NCBI RefSeq assembly: GCF_000308535.1
Contig: NZ_BAFW01000173.1
Coordinates: forward strand, 1-56,291
Source of the DNA: Nocardia cerradoensis NBRC 101014
GTDB taxonomy: Bacteria; Actinomycetota; Actinomycetes; Mycobacteriales; Mycobacteriaceae
DNA: 56,291 nt
Direction of reading: 5' to 3'
Below, one piece after another: positions 44,511 to 52,087 of this stretch. Both the position numbers and the translations under genes were made by a program. Every line of letters begins with the position of its first letter. Position 1 is the stretch's first letter. Below the pieces are notes generated by a model. It was not told the DNA's origin. It did not search any database and was given only the letters and a program-made list of their open reading frames with translations.

Positions 44511-44771
44511 ATGACCGGCGATGAGGAATTGATTCAGGTCGAACAAGTCATCGAGCGGCTGATCGCCGGCCACCCCCGCGTCCCGCCCGAGGACATAGAA
44601 CTCATCGTGCGCGGCATCCACAAGCGGTTCTCCGATGCGCGAGTACACGACTTCGTCCCTCTTCTGGTCGAGAAGGCGGCGCGGCAAGCGATCAGCATCC
44701 GGCCGTCGGGAACAGCGGCGCCCTCGCCTCGCATCCGTCCGCGCGGCACCCACCCGGTGACGGTCATCTGA
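44511..44771 (+). CDS. Small three-helix-bundle domain protein
   Basis: 86 residues. The core VRGIHKRFSDARVHDFVPLL aligns well with VRRRFDGHAVRDFVPILVE at the N-terminus of the 7337-9334 protein; I recognise the three-helix-bundle dimerisation domain of actinobacteria. The C-terminus is a basic, Pro/Arg-rich tail. ATG 44511. The TTG of the truncated PPK2 frame starts 12 bases after its stop, so the two were probably an operon. Function unknown; proteins of this fold accompany SulP and polyphosphate genes. Confidence 0.7.
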   Translation: MTGDEELIQVEQVIERLIAGHPRVPPEDIELIVRGIHKRFSDARVHDFVPLLVEKAARQAISIRPSGTAAPSPRIRPRGTHPVTVI

Positions 44772-44783
44772 GGAGACGAGCCG

Positions 44784-44912
44784 TTGGGAAAGAAGTCCCG
44801 CCACGGCAAGGAATACCGTCGCCTGCTGCGGCCGCTGAAGGCCGACCTGGTCGCGCTGCAGGAGTGGGTGAAAGCCTCCGGCGGCGGGTCCGCCGGCTCC
44901 CGAACCGGCTGA
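44784..44912 (+). pseudogene. N-terminal fragment of polyphosphate kinase 2 (PPK2)
   Basis: A 42-codon frame from TTG 44784 with an AGGAG site at 44771-44775, reading GKKSRHGKEYRRLLRPLKAD then LVALQEWVKASGG. This matches the start of PPK2 enzymes (KEY...L..LQ.EL..LQEWVKATG), which normally continue into the FEGRDAAGKG Walker A. Here the sequence breaks into GGSAGSRTG and stops, so all catalytic parts are absent. Interpreted as the 5' remnant of a deletion whose 3' side is the SulP STAS fragment. Confidence 0.65.
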
Positions 44913-45204
44913 CCGATCCGCCGCCACCGTCGCCCGTGCCCCCGATCCGGTCGAATGGGTGGTCGTCGCCGCCGAACCGATCACCGGCCTGGACACCACG
45001 GCCGTCGACGAACTCGTCGATCTGGACGGTTTCCTGGAAGGCCGCGGAATCCGGCTGGCGTTCGCGGAGATGAAAGGGCCGATCAAGGACAAACTCATCC
45101 GCTTCGGCGTCGGCGACCGGTTCGACGCGACGCACTTCCACCCCACTCTCGACGCCGCGGTCGACGCCTTCCGGCACCGGTCCGGCCACCCGACCGACAC
45201 CTGA
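44872..45204 (+). pseudogene. C-terminal STAS-domain fragment of a SulP anion transporter
   Basis: Frame open from a TGA at 44869-44871 to TGA 45202-45204. It reads DPVEWVVVAAEPITGLDTTA, VDLDGFLEGRGIRLAFAEMK, PIKDKLIRFGVGDRFD, HFHPTLDAAVDAF, the STAS domain that ends SulP transporters. There is no proper start (only a GTG at 44959, inside the domain) and no membrane part. It begins one frame off the PPK2 fragment. I infer one deletion joining ppk2 and sulP. Confidence 0.65.
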
Positions 45205-45224
45205 GCTCCGGGACGAGGCACGCC

Positions 45225-46607
45225 ATGGATCAGACCCCCGACCGGCCGGAAACCCACCCGGCAGCGACCGGCGCAGCGAACGGTCGTCACGGCCTGCGCG
45301 GCCGAACCCGCTGGGCGCGAACGGCATTCGTCTTCGCTGCGGTGACGGTCGTGATGCCGGTGGCGTTCGCCGGACTCCTGGGCACTCTCGTGCTGCTGAT
45401 CGTCGGCGCCGGCGGCGTGGTGGTGACGGTGGCGGCGCTGTACTGGTTCGTGAGCGGGCGGGGCGTTCTGCGGTGGTTGTCGGCGGCGGTGGCGGTCGCG
45501 GCGCCGATCGTGGTGCTCGTGTTGTTCGTGCGCGCCGGCCTGCTGTGGGTGGTGCTGCTGACGGGCGCGGCAGCGCTGGCCGCCGTGGTGTCCGCCCGCC
45601 GTGCGCTGCGCCCCGTCGTCACGCACACGACCGCCGTCGACTACGCCGCGCCGCCACCGCGGCGGCCGTTCCTGATCATGAATCCGCGTTCCGGCGGTGG
45701 CAAGGTCGCGAAATTCGATCTCCGGCGCCGGGCCGAGGAACTCGGCGCGGAGGTCGTCCTGCTGGAAGGCAGCGCCGATGTGGCCGCCCTGGCCCGCGCG
45801 GCCGTCGAACGCGGCTCGGATCTGCTGGGCGTCGCGGGCGGCGACGGCACCCAGGCCCTGGTGGCGGATGTCGCGGCCGCCCACGACCTGCCGTTCCTGG
45901 TGCTGAGCGCGGGCACCCGCAACCATTTCGCACTGGACCTCGGACTCGATCGCGCCGATCCGGCGACCGGGCTCGACGCCCTGCGCGACGGTGTGGAGAT
46001 GCGCGTCGACCTGGGCCGCATCAACGGCCGGCCGTTCGTCAACAACGCCTCGTTCGGCGTCTACGCCGAGATCGTGCGCAGCCCCGCCTATCGCGACGAC
46101 AAGACCGCGACCGTCCTGCGTCTGCTCCCCGATCTGCTCGCCGCCCACAGCGGGACCCGGCTGATCGCTCATATCGGCGCCACCACGGTGATCGGCCCGC
46201 AGGCGGTGCTGGTGAGCAACAACCCCTACGGCACCAGCGATCTCGCCGGGCTGAGTCGCCGCGACCGCCTCGACCGCGGCGTGCTCGGGGCGGTCACGGT
46301 CTCGGTCTCCGATACCCGCGCGGCCGTGGGGCTGATCCGCCGCACGCACAGTCGCGGCCTGACGCAGCAGACCGCGGCCGCGGTCGTCGTGGAGGCCGGT
46401 GGCGCATCGATCCCCGTGGGCGTCGACGGAGAATCGCTGCTGCTCGACACACCGGTGCGATGCGTCGTCGAACCGGGCGCCCTACGCGTGCGTGTTCCGC
46501 GGAATCGCCCCGGAACACGCCCTGCCGCACCGGCTCTGGACTGGAAGCGCCTGCGCGATCTGGCGATCGGCCGCGCGCACGCCGAATTCGCTACGGGAAC
46601 AGCTTGA
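45225..46607 (+). CDS. Diacylglycerol/lipid kinase with N-terminal membrane domain
   Basis: 460 residues. Three to four membrane segments in residues about 33-130, then a DAGK-catalytic domain: LIMNPRSGGGKVAKFDLRR near 150, the VAGGDGTQALVADVAA nucleotide motif near 205, and LSAGTRNHFALDLGL. It should phosphorylate a membrane lipid such as diacylglycerol. ATG 45225. It follows the PPK2/SulP scar, and its stop overlaps the tail of rip1 by 17 bases. Confidence 0.85.
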   Translation: MDQTPDRPETHPAATGAANGRHGLRGRTRWARTAFVFAAVTVVMPVAFAGLLGTLVLLIVGAGGVVVTVAALYWFVSGRGVLRWLSAAVAVAAPIVVLVLFVRAGLLWVVLLTGAAALAAVVSARRALRPVVTHTTAVDYAAPPPRRPFLIMNPRSGGGKVAKFDLRRRAEELGAEVVLLEGSADVAALARAAVERGSDLLGVAGGDGTQALVADVAAAHDLPFLVLSAGTRNHFALDLGLDRADPATGLDALRDGVEMRVDLGRINGRPFVNNASFGVYAEIVRSPAYRDDKTATVLRLLPDLLAAHSGTRLIAHIGATTVIGPQAVLVSNNPYGTSDLAGLSRRDRLDRGVLGAVTVSVSDTRAAVGLIRRTHSRGLTQQTAAAVVVEAGGASIPVGVDGESLLLDTPVRCVVEPGALRVRVPRNRPGTRPAAPALDWKRLRDLAIGRAHAEFATGTA

Positions 46608-47814
46608 TCGGGTTCACGATGTCGGCGACCAGGGTGAGGATCATGTACGCACCGCCGATCACCACCACGATGTAGGTGGCGGGCAGCAGTTTCATGTAGT
46701 CGACCGGAGCGCCGTTGGGCAGGCCCTTGCGGTTGCGCCACATGTTGCGCAGCTTCTCGAAGATCACCACCGCGATATGGCCGCCGTCCAGCGGCAGCAG
46801 CGGCAGCAGGTTGAACGCGCCGAGGAAGAAGTTCAGGCTGGCCAGTACCAGCACGAACGCACCCCACAGCCCGTGTTCGGCGGTTTCGCCGCCGATCTTG
46901 CTGGCGCCGTAGACGCTGACCGGAGTGTCGGCATCGCGCTGGCCGCCGGTGACGGCGTGCCACAGGCTGACCACCTTGCTCGGCATCTGCGCCAGCGAGG
47001 CGAAGGTGCGGCCGAACATATCTCCGGTGAAGGTCACCGAGGCCGGCACCGCGGAGACGATGTTGTGTTTGACCGGCAGGTAGAAGTCCTGCGCCACACC
47101 GACTTTGCTGACGTACACCGGCGTGGTGACCCGCTCGGAACTGCCCGTGGACTTCAGTGGATAGGTCGCCACACGCTCCGGAGTCACCGGAATCTGCAGC
47201 GTCTGATCGTCGCGCTTCACCGTGTAGACGACCGGGCCGTTCGCCTTTTCGGTGATCGAGCGGAAGTCGTCCCAGGTCTTGACGGGCTTGCCGTCGATCG
47301 CGGTCACCAGGTCGCCGCGCTGCAGTCCGGCGCGTTCGGCCGGGCCGGGACCGGTGCATTTCTGCATCGACCCGTCGGGGTTCTGCGCGGGCACGCAACC
47401 GGCCGGGTAGATCTGGGTGGCCGGCGGCGAATCCAGCCGCGGCAGTCCCCACGCGACGGCGAGCAGCATGATCAGCAGGAAGCCCAGGAGGAAGTTCATC
47501 GCGATGCCGCCGAACATCACCACCAGGCGCTTCCAGGTGGCCTGCCGGTACATCGCGCGATGCAGGTCCTCCGGTGGTACCTCGTCCAGCGCGGTCATGC
47601 CCGCGATATCGCAGAAACCGCCCAGCGGCAGCGCCTTGAGGCCGTATTCGGTCTCACCGCGGCGGAACGAGAACACCTTCGGCCCGAAGCCGACGAAGTA
47701 GCGGCGCACCTGCATGCCGGTGGCCTGCGCCGCCCACATGTGGCCACATTCGTGTAGCGCCACCGATACCGTGATGCCGAGGGCGAACAGCACGAATCCG
47801 ATCGCGAAGCCCAT
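46591..47814 (-). CDS. rip1: Site-2 intramembrane zinc metalloprotease Rip1
   Basis: 407 residues, M50 family. Zinc motif HECGH at residues 21-25, second metal motif NLLPLLPLDGGH near 337, membrane segments on both sides, and a central PDZ domain (AERAGLQRGDLVTAIDGKPV, near 160). Performs regulated intramembrane cleavage of anti-sigma factors and envelope regulators. The ATG at 47814 follows dxr, both on the minus strand, in the same order as Rv2869c-Rv2870c. Its 3' end overlaps the lipid kinase stop by 17 bases. Confidence 0.95.
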   Translation of the reverse strand: MGFAIGFVLFALGITVSVALHECGHMWAAQATGMQVRRYFVGFGPKVFSFRRGETEYGLKALPLGGFCDIAGMTALDEVPPEDLHRAMYRQATWKRLVVMFGGIAMNFLLGFLLIMLLAVAWGLPRLDSPPATQIYPAGCVPAQNPDGSMQKCTGPGPAERAGLQRGDLVTAIDGKPVKTWDDFRSITEKANGPVVYTVKRDDQTLQIPVTPERVATYPLKSTGSSERVTTPVYVSKVGVAQDFYLPVKHNIVSAVPASVTFTGDMFGRTFASLAQMPSKVVSLWHAVTGGQRDADTPVSVYGASKIGGETAEHGLWGAFVLVLASLNFFLGAFNLLPLLPLDGGHIAVVIFEKLRNMWRNRKGLPNGAPVDYMKLLPATYIVVVIGGAYMILTLVADIVNPIKLFP

Positions 47815-47835
47815 GCGGTATGGAACCCTCCTGAA

Positions 47836-48975
47836 TCAGTTGCTCACGAGCGTGCGCGCACGCTGTCGCGCCCACGCATCCGCCGCGAGCACCTCGTCCA
47901 AGGTACTGGGTTCCGCGGCCCAGCGGTCGGCCGACTCGACCACCCGCGCGACCGTGCGCACGATATCCGGGAATCGGAGCGCACCGTCGAGGAACGCCTG
48001 CACCGCGATCTCGTTGGCGGCGTTGTAGACCGCGGTGACGCTGCCGCCGGCCTTACCCGCCGCACGAGCCAGTTCGACGGCGGGGAAGACCTCGGTGTCG
48101 ACCGGTTCGAATTCCCAGGTGAACGCCGTGCCGAAGTCGATCGGGGCGAGGGTGCCGGGGACCCGGTCCGGCCAGCCCAGCGCCAGCGCGATCGGCAGTT
48201 TCATATCCGGCGGGCTGGCCTGGGCGAGGGTGGAGCCGTCGGTGAAGGTCGCCATCGAGTGCACGATCGACTGCGGATGCACCGTGACGTCGATCTTGTC
48301 GTAGTCGATGCCGAACAGCATGTGCGCCTCGATCAGTTCGAGGCCCTTGTTCACGAGGGTGGCCGAATTGAGGGTGTTCATCAGACCCATCGACCAGGTG
48401 GGATGGGCCTTGGCCTCCTCGGGGCGCACCGATTCCAGCATCTCGGTGGTCCAGCCCCGGAACGGGCCGCCGGAGGCGGTGAGCACCAGCCGCGCGACCT
48501 CGTCGGCGCGGCCGCCGCGCAGGCACTGCGCCATCGCGGAGTGTTCGGAGTCGACCGGGACGATCTGCCCGGGAGTAGCGGCCCGCGTCACCAGGCTGCC
48601 GCCGGCGACCAGCGATTCCTTGTTGGCCAGTGCCAGGCGCCGTCCCGATTCCAGGGTCGCGAGCGTCGGCCGCAGTCCCAGCGCGCCGACCAGGGCGTTG
48701 AGCACCACGTCGGCGTCGGTGCGGCGTACGAGTTCGGTCACCGCGTCCGGACCGGCCAGGGCCACACCGAGTTTCGCGGCCGCGGCCGGATCGGCGACGG
48801 CCACGTTGTCGGTGCCGGTGGCGCGGATCTGCTCGGCCAGCAGGTCGGTATTGCCGCCGCGCGCGGCCAGTCCGACCACCTGGAATCGGTCCGGATTGGC
48901 GGCGACGACCTCCAATGCCTGGGTGCCGATGGAGCCGGTGCTGCCCAGCAGCAGAACTTTCACGATGTCGGACAC
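47836..48975 (-). CDS. dxr: 1-deoxy-D-xylulose 5-phosphate reductoisomerase
   Basis: 379 residues from GTG 48975 ([20 protein letters not shown]); a further GTG at 48990 adds five codons and cannot be excluded. NADPH motif [14 protein letters not shown], the metal/substrate region [13 protein letters not shown], and [13 protein letters not shown]. First committed MEP-pathway step. ispG of the same pathway is upstream at 41844-43001. Likely co-transcribed with rip1 downstream. Matches Rv2870c. Confidence 0.95.
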   Translation of the reverse strand: MSDIVKVLLLGSTGSIGTQALEVVAANPDRFQVVGLAARGGNTDLLAEQIRATGTDNVAVADPAAAAKLGVALAGPDAVTELVRRTDADVVLNALVGALGLRPTLATLESGRRLALANKESLVAGGSLVTRAATPGQIVPVDSEHSAMAQCLRGGRADEVARLVLTASGGPFRGWTTEMLESVRPEEAKAHPTWSMGLMNTLNSATLVNKGLELIEAHMLFGIDYDKIDVTVHPQSIVHSMATFTDGSTLAQASPPDMKLPIALALGWPDRVPGTLAPIDFGTAFTWEFEPVDTEVFPAVELARAAGKAGGSVTAVYNAANEIAVQAFLDGALRFPDIVRTVARVVESADRWAAEPSTLDEVLAADAWARQRARTLVSN

Positions 48976-49137
48976 GCACTCATTGTCCACGGTGAATCGC
49001 CGCGGACGTCACCCCGCTGGCTACGACGGCCGGTCGTATGCAAACATATTCTCGACAGACACCTTCACGACCTGCGGACCTCACGGCGCACTCCGCGCAC
49101 GCGAGCCGCAGCGCACACGGAAATGATGGGAGCGAAC

Positions 49138-49422
49138 GTGGCCGCCACGGAACTGGAACCCGCCAAGAGCGCCGGCGTCGTCACCAAGGTCGATCCCGCC
49201 GAGGTTCCCTCCGCCGCCTGGGGCTGGAGTGGTGAATCGCGGCGCACCTTCCGTATCGCCGGATGGGTCGTCGTCGTGATCCTGCTGGCCATGCTGTTCG
49301 AGAACCAGCAGGGCCACACCTCCGGCACCGGTTACACCGGATACATCTTCCTGATCGGCTTCGCCGTCGCGCTGGCGGCCATCCTGATCCGCGATTCGAT
49401 CATCCAGCGCAAGCCGCGCTGA
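49138..49422 (+). CDS. DUF2631 membrane protein
   Basis: 94 residues from GTG 49138, which has GGGAG five bases upstream; the ATGs at 49123/49126 lie in the Shine-Dalgarno region. An N-terminal soluble part contains AAWGWSGES, then two membrane helices (IAGWVVVVILLAMLFE; IFLIGFAVALAAILIR) ending in a basic tail QRKPR. I recognise DUF2631, an actinobacterial family of unknown function. A hairpin terminator follows. Confidence 0.8.
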   Translation: MAATELEPAKSAGVVTKVDPAEVPSAAWGWSGESRRTFRIAGWVVVVILLAMLFENQQGHTSGTGYTGYIFLIGFAVALAAILIRDSIIQRKPR

Positions 49423-49450
49423 ATCCGCTTCGCGCACAGACTGGTTCGAC

Positions 49451-49479
49451 CGGCCGCTGAGGTTCCGCCTCAGCGGCCG
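49451..49479. terminator. Bidirectional hairpin terminator, DUF2631 / LysR-effector gene
   Basis: Perfect 12-bp stem CGGCCGCTGAGG / CCTCAGCGGCCG with loop TTCCG. Convergent ends at 49422 and 49470; the hairpin covers the stop codon of the minus-strand gene. Confidence 0.85.
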
Positions 49480-50204
49480 CGGCGTTTCCGGGGGCCGCCG
49501 GCCTTGCCCGCCCGCCCCGGTTTCGCCGCTCCACCCCGTCGCGCGGCCGGTTTCGCACCACTCTCACCCCGGCCCCTGCCGCGCTGTGCCGCACCGCCTT
49601 CGGCGCGCGTGCCGGAATCCTGCCGGCCGCGCCGATCCCGTTCGCCGGTGGTCCGGGAACTGCGCGCCGTACGGCCCCGCACGACGCCGATGAATTCCTC
49701 GGCGAGTTCGACCGCGTCCTCGATCGGCCAGGACAGGGCGATCTGCGTGGGATCGACATCGGTGAGCGGACGATAGATCAGGTCGCGGCGATGATGCAGC
49801 CGCGCCAGCGACTGCGGCATCACCGCCGCCCCGCCGACCGCGGCCACCAACTCGACGGTGCCGCCCACGGCGTCGAGATCGCTCGCGTCCTGCATCCGCT
49901 CGCCGTCCAGATCGGCCAGGCTCACCTCGTCGAACAATCCGATCGGATGATCCTTGGGCACCACCGCCACGGCGACCTCGTGGTAGAGCGGAATCGCGTG
50001 CAGCCCTTCGCGTTCGATCGGCAACCGGACGAAGCACATGTCGACCCGTCCTTGCGCCAGGGCCTCGTGCTGCTGAGCCTGCGGCACCGCGATCACGTCG
50101 AGTGGGACGTCGGGGAAGCGTTCGGCCCACACCCGCGCCCACTTGGCGACGGTGACGCCCGGGACGTAGCCGATGCGCAGCGCGGTGGGAGCAGACTCGG
50201 TCAT
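49470..50204 (-). CDS. LysR-type effector-binding domain with basic C-terminal tail, no HTH
   Basis: 244 residues. Residues about 8-170 match a LysR substrate-binding domain (LRIGYVPGVTVAKWARVWAE, AVAVVPKDHPIGL, VGGTVELVAAVGGAAVMPQS). The usual N-terminal winged HTH is absent; the start MTESAPTALRIGYV at ATG 50204 has TACGCT 6 bases upstream. From about residue 175 the protein is a Lys/Arg/Gly-rich tail (GRQDSGTRAEGG, AARRGGAAKPGRAGKAGG) resembling histone-like or ribosomal tails, which could bind DNA or RNA instead. Related LysR-domain-only proteins occur in actinobacteria. Confidence 0.7.
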   Translation of the reverse strand: MTESAPTALRIGYVPGVTVAKWARVWAERFPDVPLDVIAVPQAQQHEALAQGRVDMCFVRLPIEREGLHAIPLYHEVAVAVVPKDHPIGLFDEVSLADLDGERMQDASDLDAVGGTVELVAAVGGAAVMPQSLARLHHRRDLIYRPLTDVDPTQIALSWPIEDAVELAEEFIGVVRGRTARSSRTTGERDRRGRQDSGTRAEGGAAQRGRGRGESGAKPAARRGGAAKPGRAGKAGGPRKRRGR

Positions 50205-50398
50205 GCGGCCAGCGTATGGCACCGGGCGGGACGGTCCGGCATCCGCCGCGAACCACAGCGGCCCGATACGCGATCGAGGTGACGCGGAGGTCGACGGCAG
50301 TGGTCGAAACCGTGCCCACGGGGCGAACACGGTAGAAATGATCGCAGTACGTTTCCCATCCTCCCCCGGCGTTCCGGGCAGACCAGATCGGATATGCG

Positions 50399-51046
50399 TT
50401 GACGACCCCCTCCCCGGCCCCGATGGCATCCGGCGGCCCCGGATTCGATCGGCCGTTGTTCACCACCATCACCGATTTCGCCGACCACACCCGGTGGCTC
50501 AACGACACGATGCTGTGGTTGACCGATGCCGGTCTGGCGGTGTTCGCGGTGCTGATGGTGATCGGCTGGTGGCAGGCCCGCCGCCGCGACGACCGGTCGA
50601 TGGCGCTGGCGCTGCTGGCTCCGGTGAGCGTGGTGATCGCCTATCTGGTCGCCGAGGTGGTGAAGGTGATCGTCGCCGAACCGCGCCCGTGCCGGGGCAT
50701 GCCGACCGCCTACATCATCGAGGCGTGTCCGGTGCCGAGCGACTACTCGTTCCCCAGCGGCCACACCACCACCGCCGCGGCGAGCGTCGCGGCGCTGTAT
50801 CTGCTGAATCGGCGGCTGGGCTGGATCACGGCGGTCTTCGCGATCGTCCTGGCCTTCAGCCGGGTCTACGTCGGCGGTCATTATCCGCACGACGTCGTGG
50901 CCTCGGCGATCCTGGCCATTCCGGTCGCCGCGGCCGTCAGTCTGCTGCTGGCCCGCCCGGCCACCGCGGTGGTGACGCGGATGCGGTCCTCCGCGCTGGC
51001 GCCGCTGGTCGCCGATGCCGGAAGTACGCCGGTATCGCGGGTGTGA
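50399..51046 (+). CDS. PAP2-family membrane phosphatase
   Basis: About 215 residues from TTG 50399, or 207 from ATG 50423. Five to six membrane segments; the phosphatase motifs are KVIVAEPRP (KxxxxxxRP), FPSGHTTTAA (PSGH) and SRVYVGGHYPHD (SRxxxxxHxxxD). Removes phosphate from lipid phosphates such as undecaprenyl or phosphatidate, on the membrane face. No clear Shine-Dalgarno for either start. Divergent from the LysR-effector gene. Confidence 0.85.
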   Translation: MTTPSPAPMASGGPGFDRPLFTTITDFADHTRWLNDTMLWLTDAGLAVFAVLMVIGWWQARRRDDRSMALALLAPVSVVIAYLVAEVVKVIVAEPRPCRGMPTAYIIEACPVPSDYSFPSGHTTTAAASVAALYLLNRRLGWITAVFAIVLAFSRVYVGGHYPHDVVASAILAIPVAAAVSLLLARPATAVVTRMRSSALAPLVADAGSTPVSRV

Positions 51047-51079
51047 GCGAGGCCGGCCGGATTCGCTATTCTGTCGGAC

Positions 51080-51186
51080 GTGGCGGTGGGGCTCGCCACT
51101 TCGGCACAGCGGCCGGAGCAACCGTGATCCGATGATCGCCAACAGTCCCTACTCGAGGTACCGCCATGTTCGTGTTCGAGTAGGAG
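51080..51186 (+). promoter_or_regulatory. Putative fluoride riboswitch (crcB motif) in the crcB leader
   Basis: In the 147-base leader of the fluoride-channel genes: stem GTGGCG/CGCCAC (51080-51085/51094-51099) encloses an 8-base loop GTGGGGCT; the loop part GGGGCT (51088-51093) can pair with AGTCCC (51144-51149), followed by TACT. This stem-loop, long-range pseudoknot and CUACU ending are the hallmarks of crcB RNA; GATGAT at 51131-51136 recalls its UGAUG segment. The ending CTACTCGA (51149-51156) also pairs perfectly with TCGAGTAG (51176-51183), which contains the TAG of the TAGGAG ribosome site (51181-51186). The internal P3 stem is poorly matched, so this is a candidate, not a proof. Confidence 0.55.
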
Positions 51187-51193
51187 TCCGTCG

Positions 51194-51712
51194 TTGACCG
51201 AACTACGCCGCGAGGAGCCCCGGCCGGGCGCATCCGCCGACCGGCCGGTCGATCCCGATATCGATCTGCACGTCCCGTCCCAGCGCCGCGAGTTGCTGCG
51301 CGAACACGGCGCCGTGCTGGCGGTGATCGGGCTGGGTGGTGGATTGGGCGGTCTGGCCCGCTACGGCCTGACCCAGCTGCTGCCGACCCGCCCCGGGCAG
51401 TTCCCGTGGGGCACCTTCACCGAGAACGTGCTCGGCTGCCTGGCCATCGGCGTGCTCATGGTGCTGATCACCGAGGTGTGGTCGGCGCATCGACTGGTGC
51501 GGCCGTTCCTCGGGGTCGGATTTCTGGGCGGGTTCACCACCTTCTCCACCTACGCCGTCGAGATCCGCAATCTGCTGCAACCCGGTTCGGCCGTGACGGC
51601 GTTCGTCTATCTGGCCGCGACACTGCTGAGCGCGCTGCTCGCGGTGCTCGCCGGGGTGACGGTGACGCGAATGACGGTGCTTCGCAAGGTGATTCGAGGG
51701 GAGCCACGGTGA
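51194..51712 (+). CDS. crcB: Fluoride ion channel subunit CrcB/Fluc (1)
   Basis: 172 residues, TTG start at 51194 with TAGGAG 7 bases upstream. Four membrane segments; the Fluc signature is GGFTTFSTYAVE near residue 110, with an Asn in FTENVLGCLAIG. The first 45 residues are hydrophilic and longer than usual. Exports fluoride. The next gene overlaps by GTGA, so the two are co-translated and likely form a heterodimer as in many Gram-positives. The leader carries a fluoride-riboswitch-like structure. Confidence 0.92.
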   Translation: MTELRREEPRPGASADRPVDPDIDLHVPSQRRELLREHGAVLAVIGLGGGLGGLARYGLTQLLPTRPGQFPWGTFTENVLGCLAIGVLMVLITEVWSAHRLVRPFLGVGFLGGFTTFSTYAVEIRNLLQPGSAVTAFVYLAATLLSALLAVLAGVTVTRMTVLRKVIRGEPR

Positions 51713-52071
51713 CCGTCGTCCTGGTCTTCGCCGGCGCGGTGCTCGGCGCCCCGGCCCGCTATCTCACCGATCGGTTCGTTCAGGCACGCCACGACAGCCT
51801 GTTTCCGTGGGGCACGCTCACGGTCAACATCGTCGGCTGCCTCATTCTGGGCGCGCTCACCGGTGGTGCGGCCGGCAGTCCGGTGCTGGCGTTCGCCGGC
51901 ACCGGATTCTGCGGGGCACTCACCACCTACAGCACCTTCGGCTACGAGACGGTCCGGCTGCTCGAACAGCGCTCCGTGTTCTACGCCGCGATGAACGTGG
52001 TGATCAGCGTGATCGCCGGACTGGGCGCCGCGCTGCTCGGCTACGCCGTCACACACGCGGTGGTCGGCTGA
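51709..52071 (+). CDS. crcB: Fluoride ion channel subunit CrcB/Fluc (2)
   Basis: 120 residues, typical length, from GTG 51709 overlapping the first crcB stop (GTGA). Four membrane segments and the motif GFCGALTTYSTFGYE near residue 66, with LTVNIVGCLILGAL. Forms the second half of a dual-topology channel with the upstream subunit. It ends 17 bases before the convergent regulator gene. Confidence 0.92.
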   Translation: MTVVLVFAGAVLGAPARYLTDRFVQARHDSLFPWGTLTVNIVGCLILGALTGGAAGSPVLAFAGTGFCGALTTYSTFGYETVRLLEQRSVFYAAMNVVISVIAGLGAALLGYAVTHAVVG

Positions 52072-52087
52072 GTCCCGCGGACTCCGG

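Noticed and set aside
44190..46349. 719-aa minus-strand frame opposite the PPK2/SulP scar and lipid kinase
   Set aside because: Low-complexity Arg/His/Gln composition and antisense to recognised domains; GC-driven shadow.
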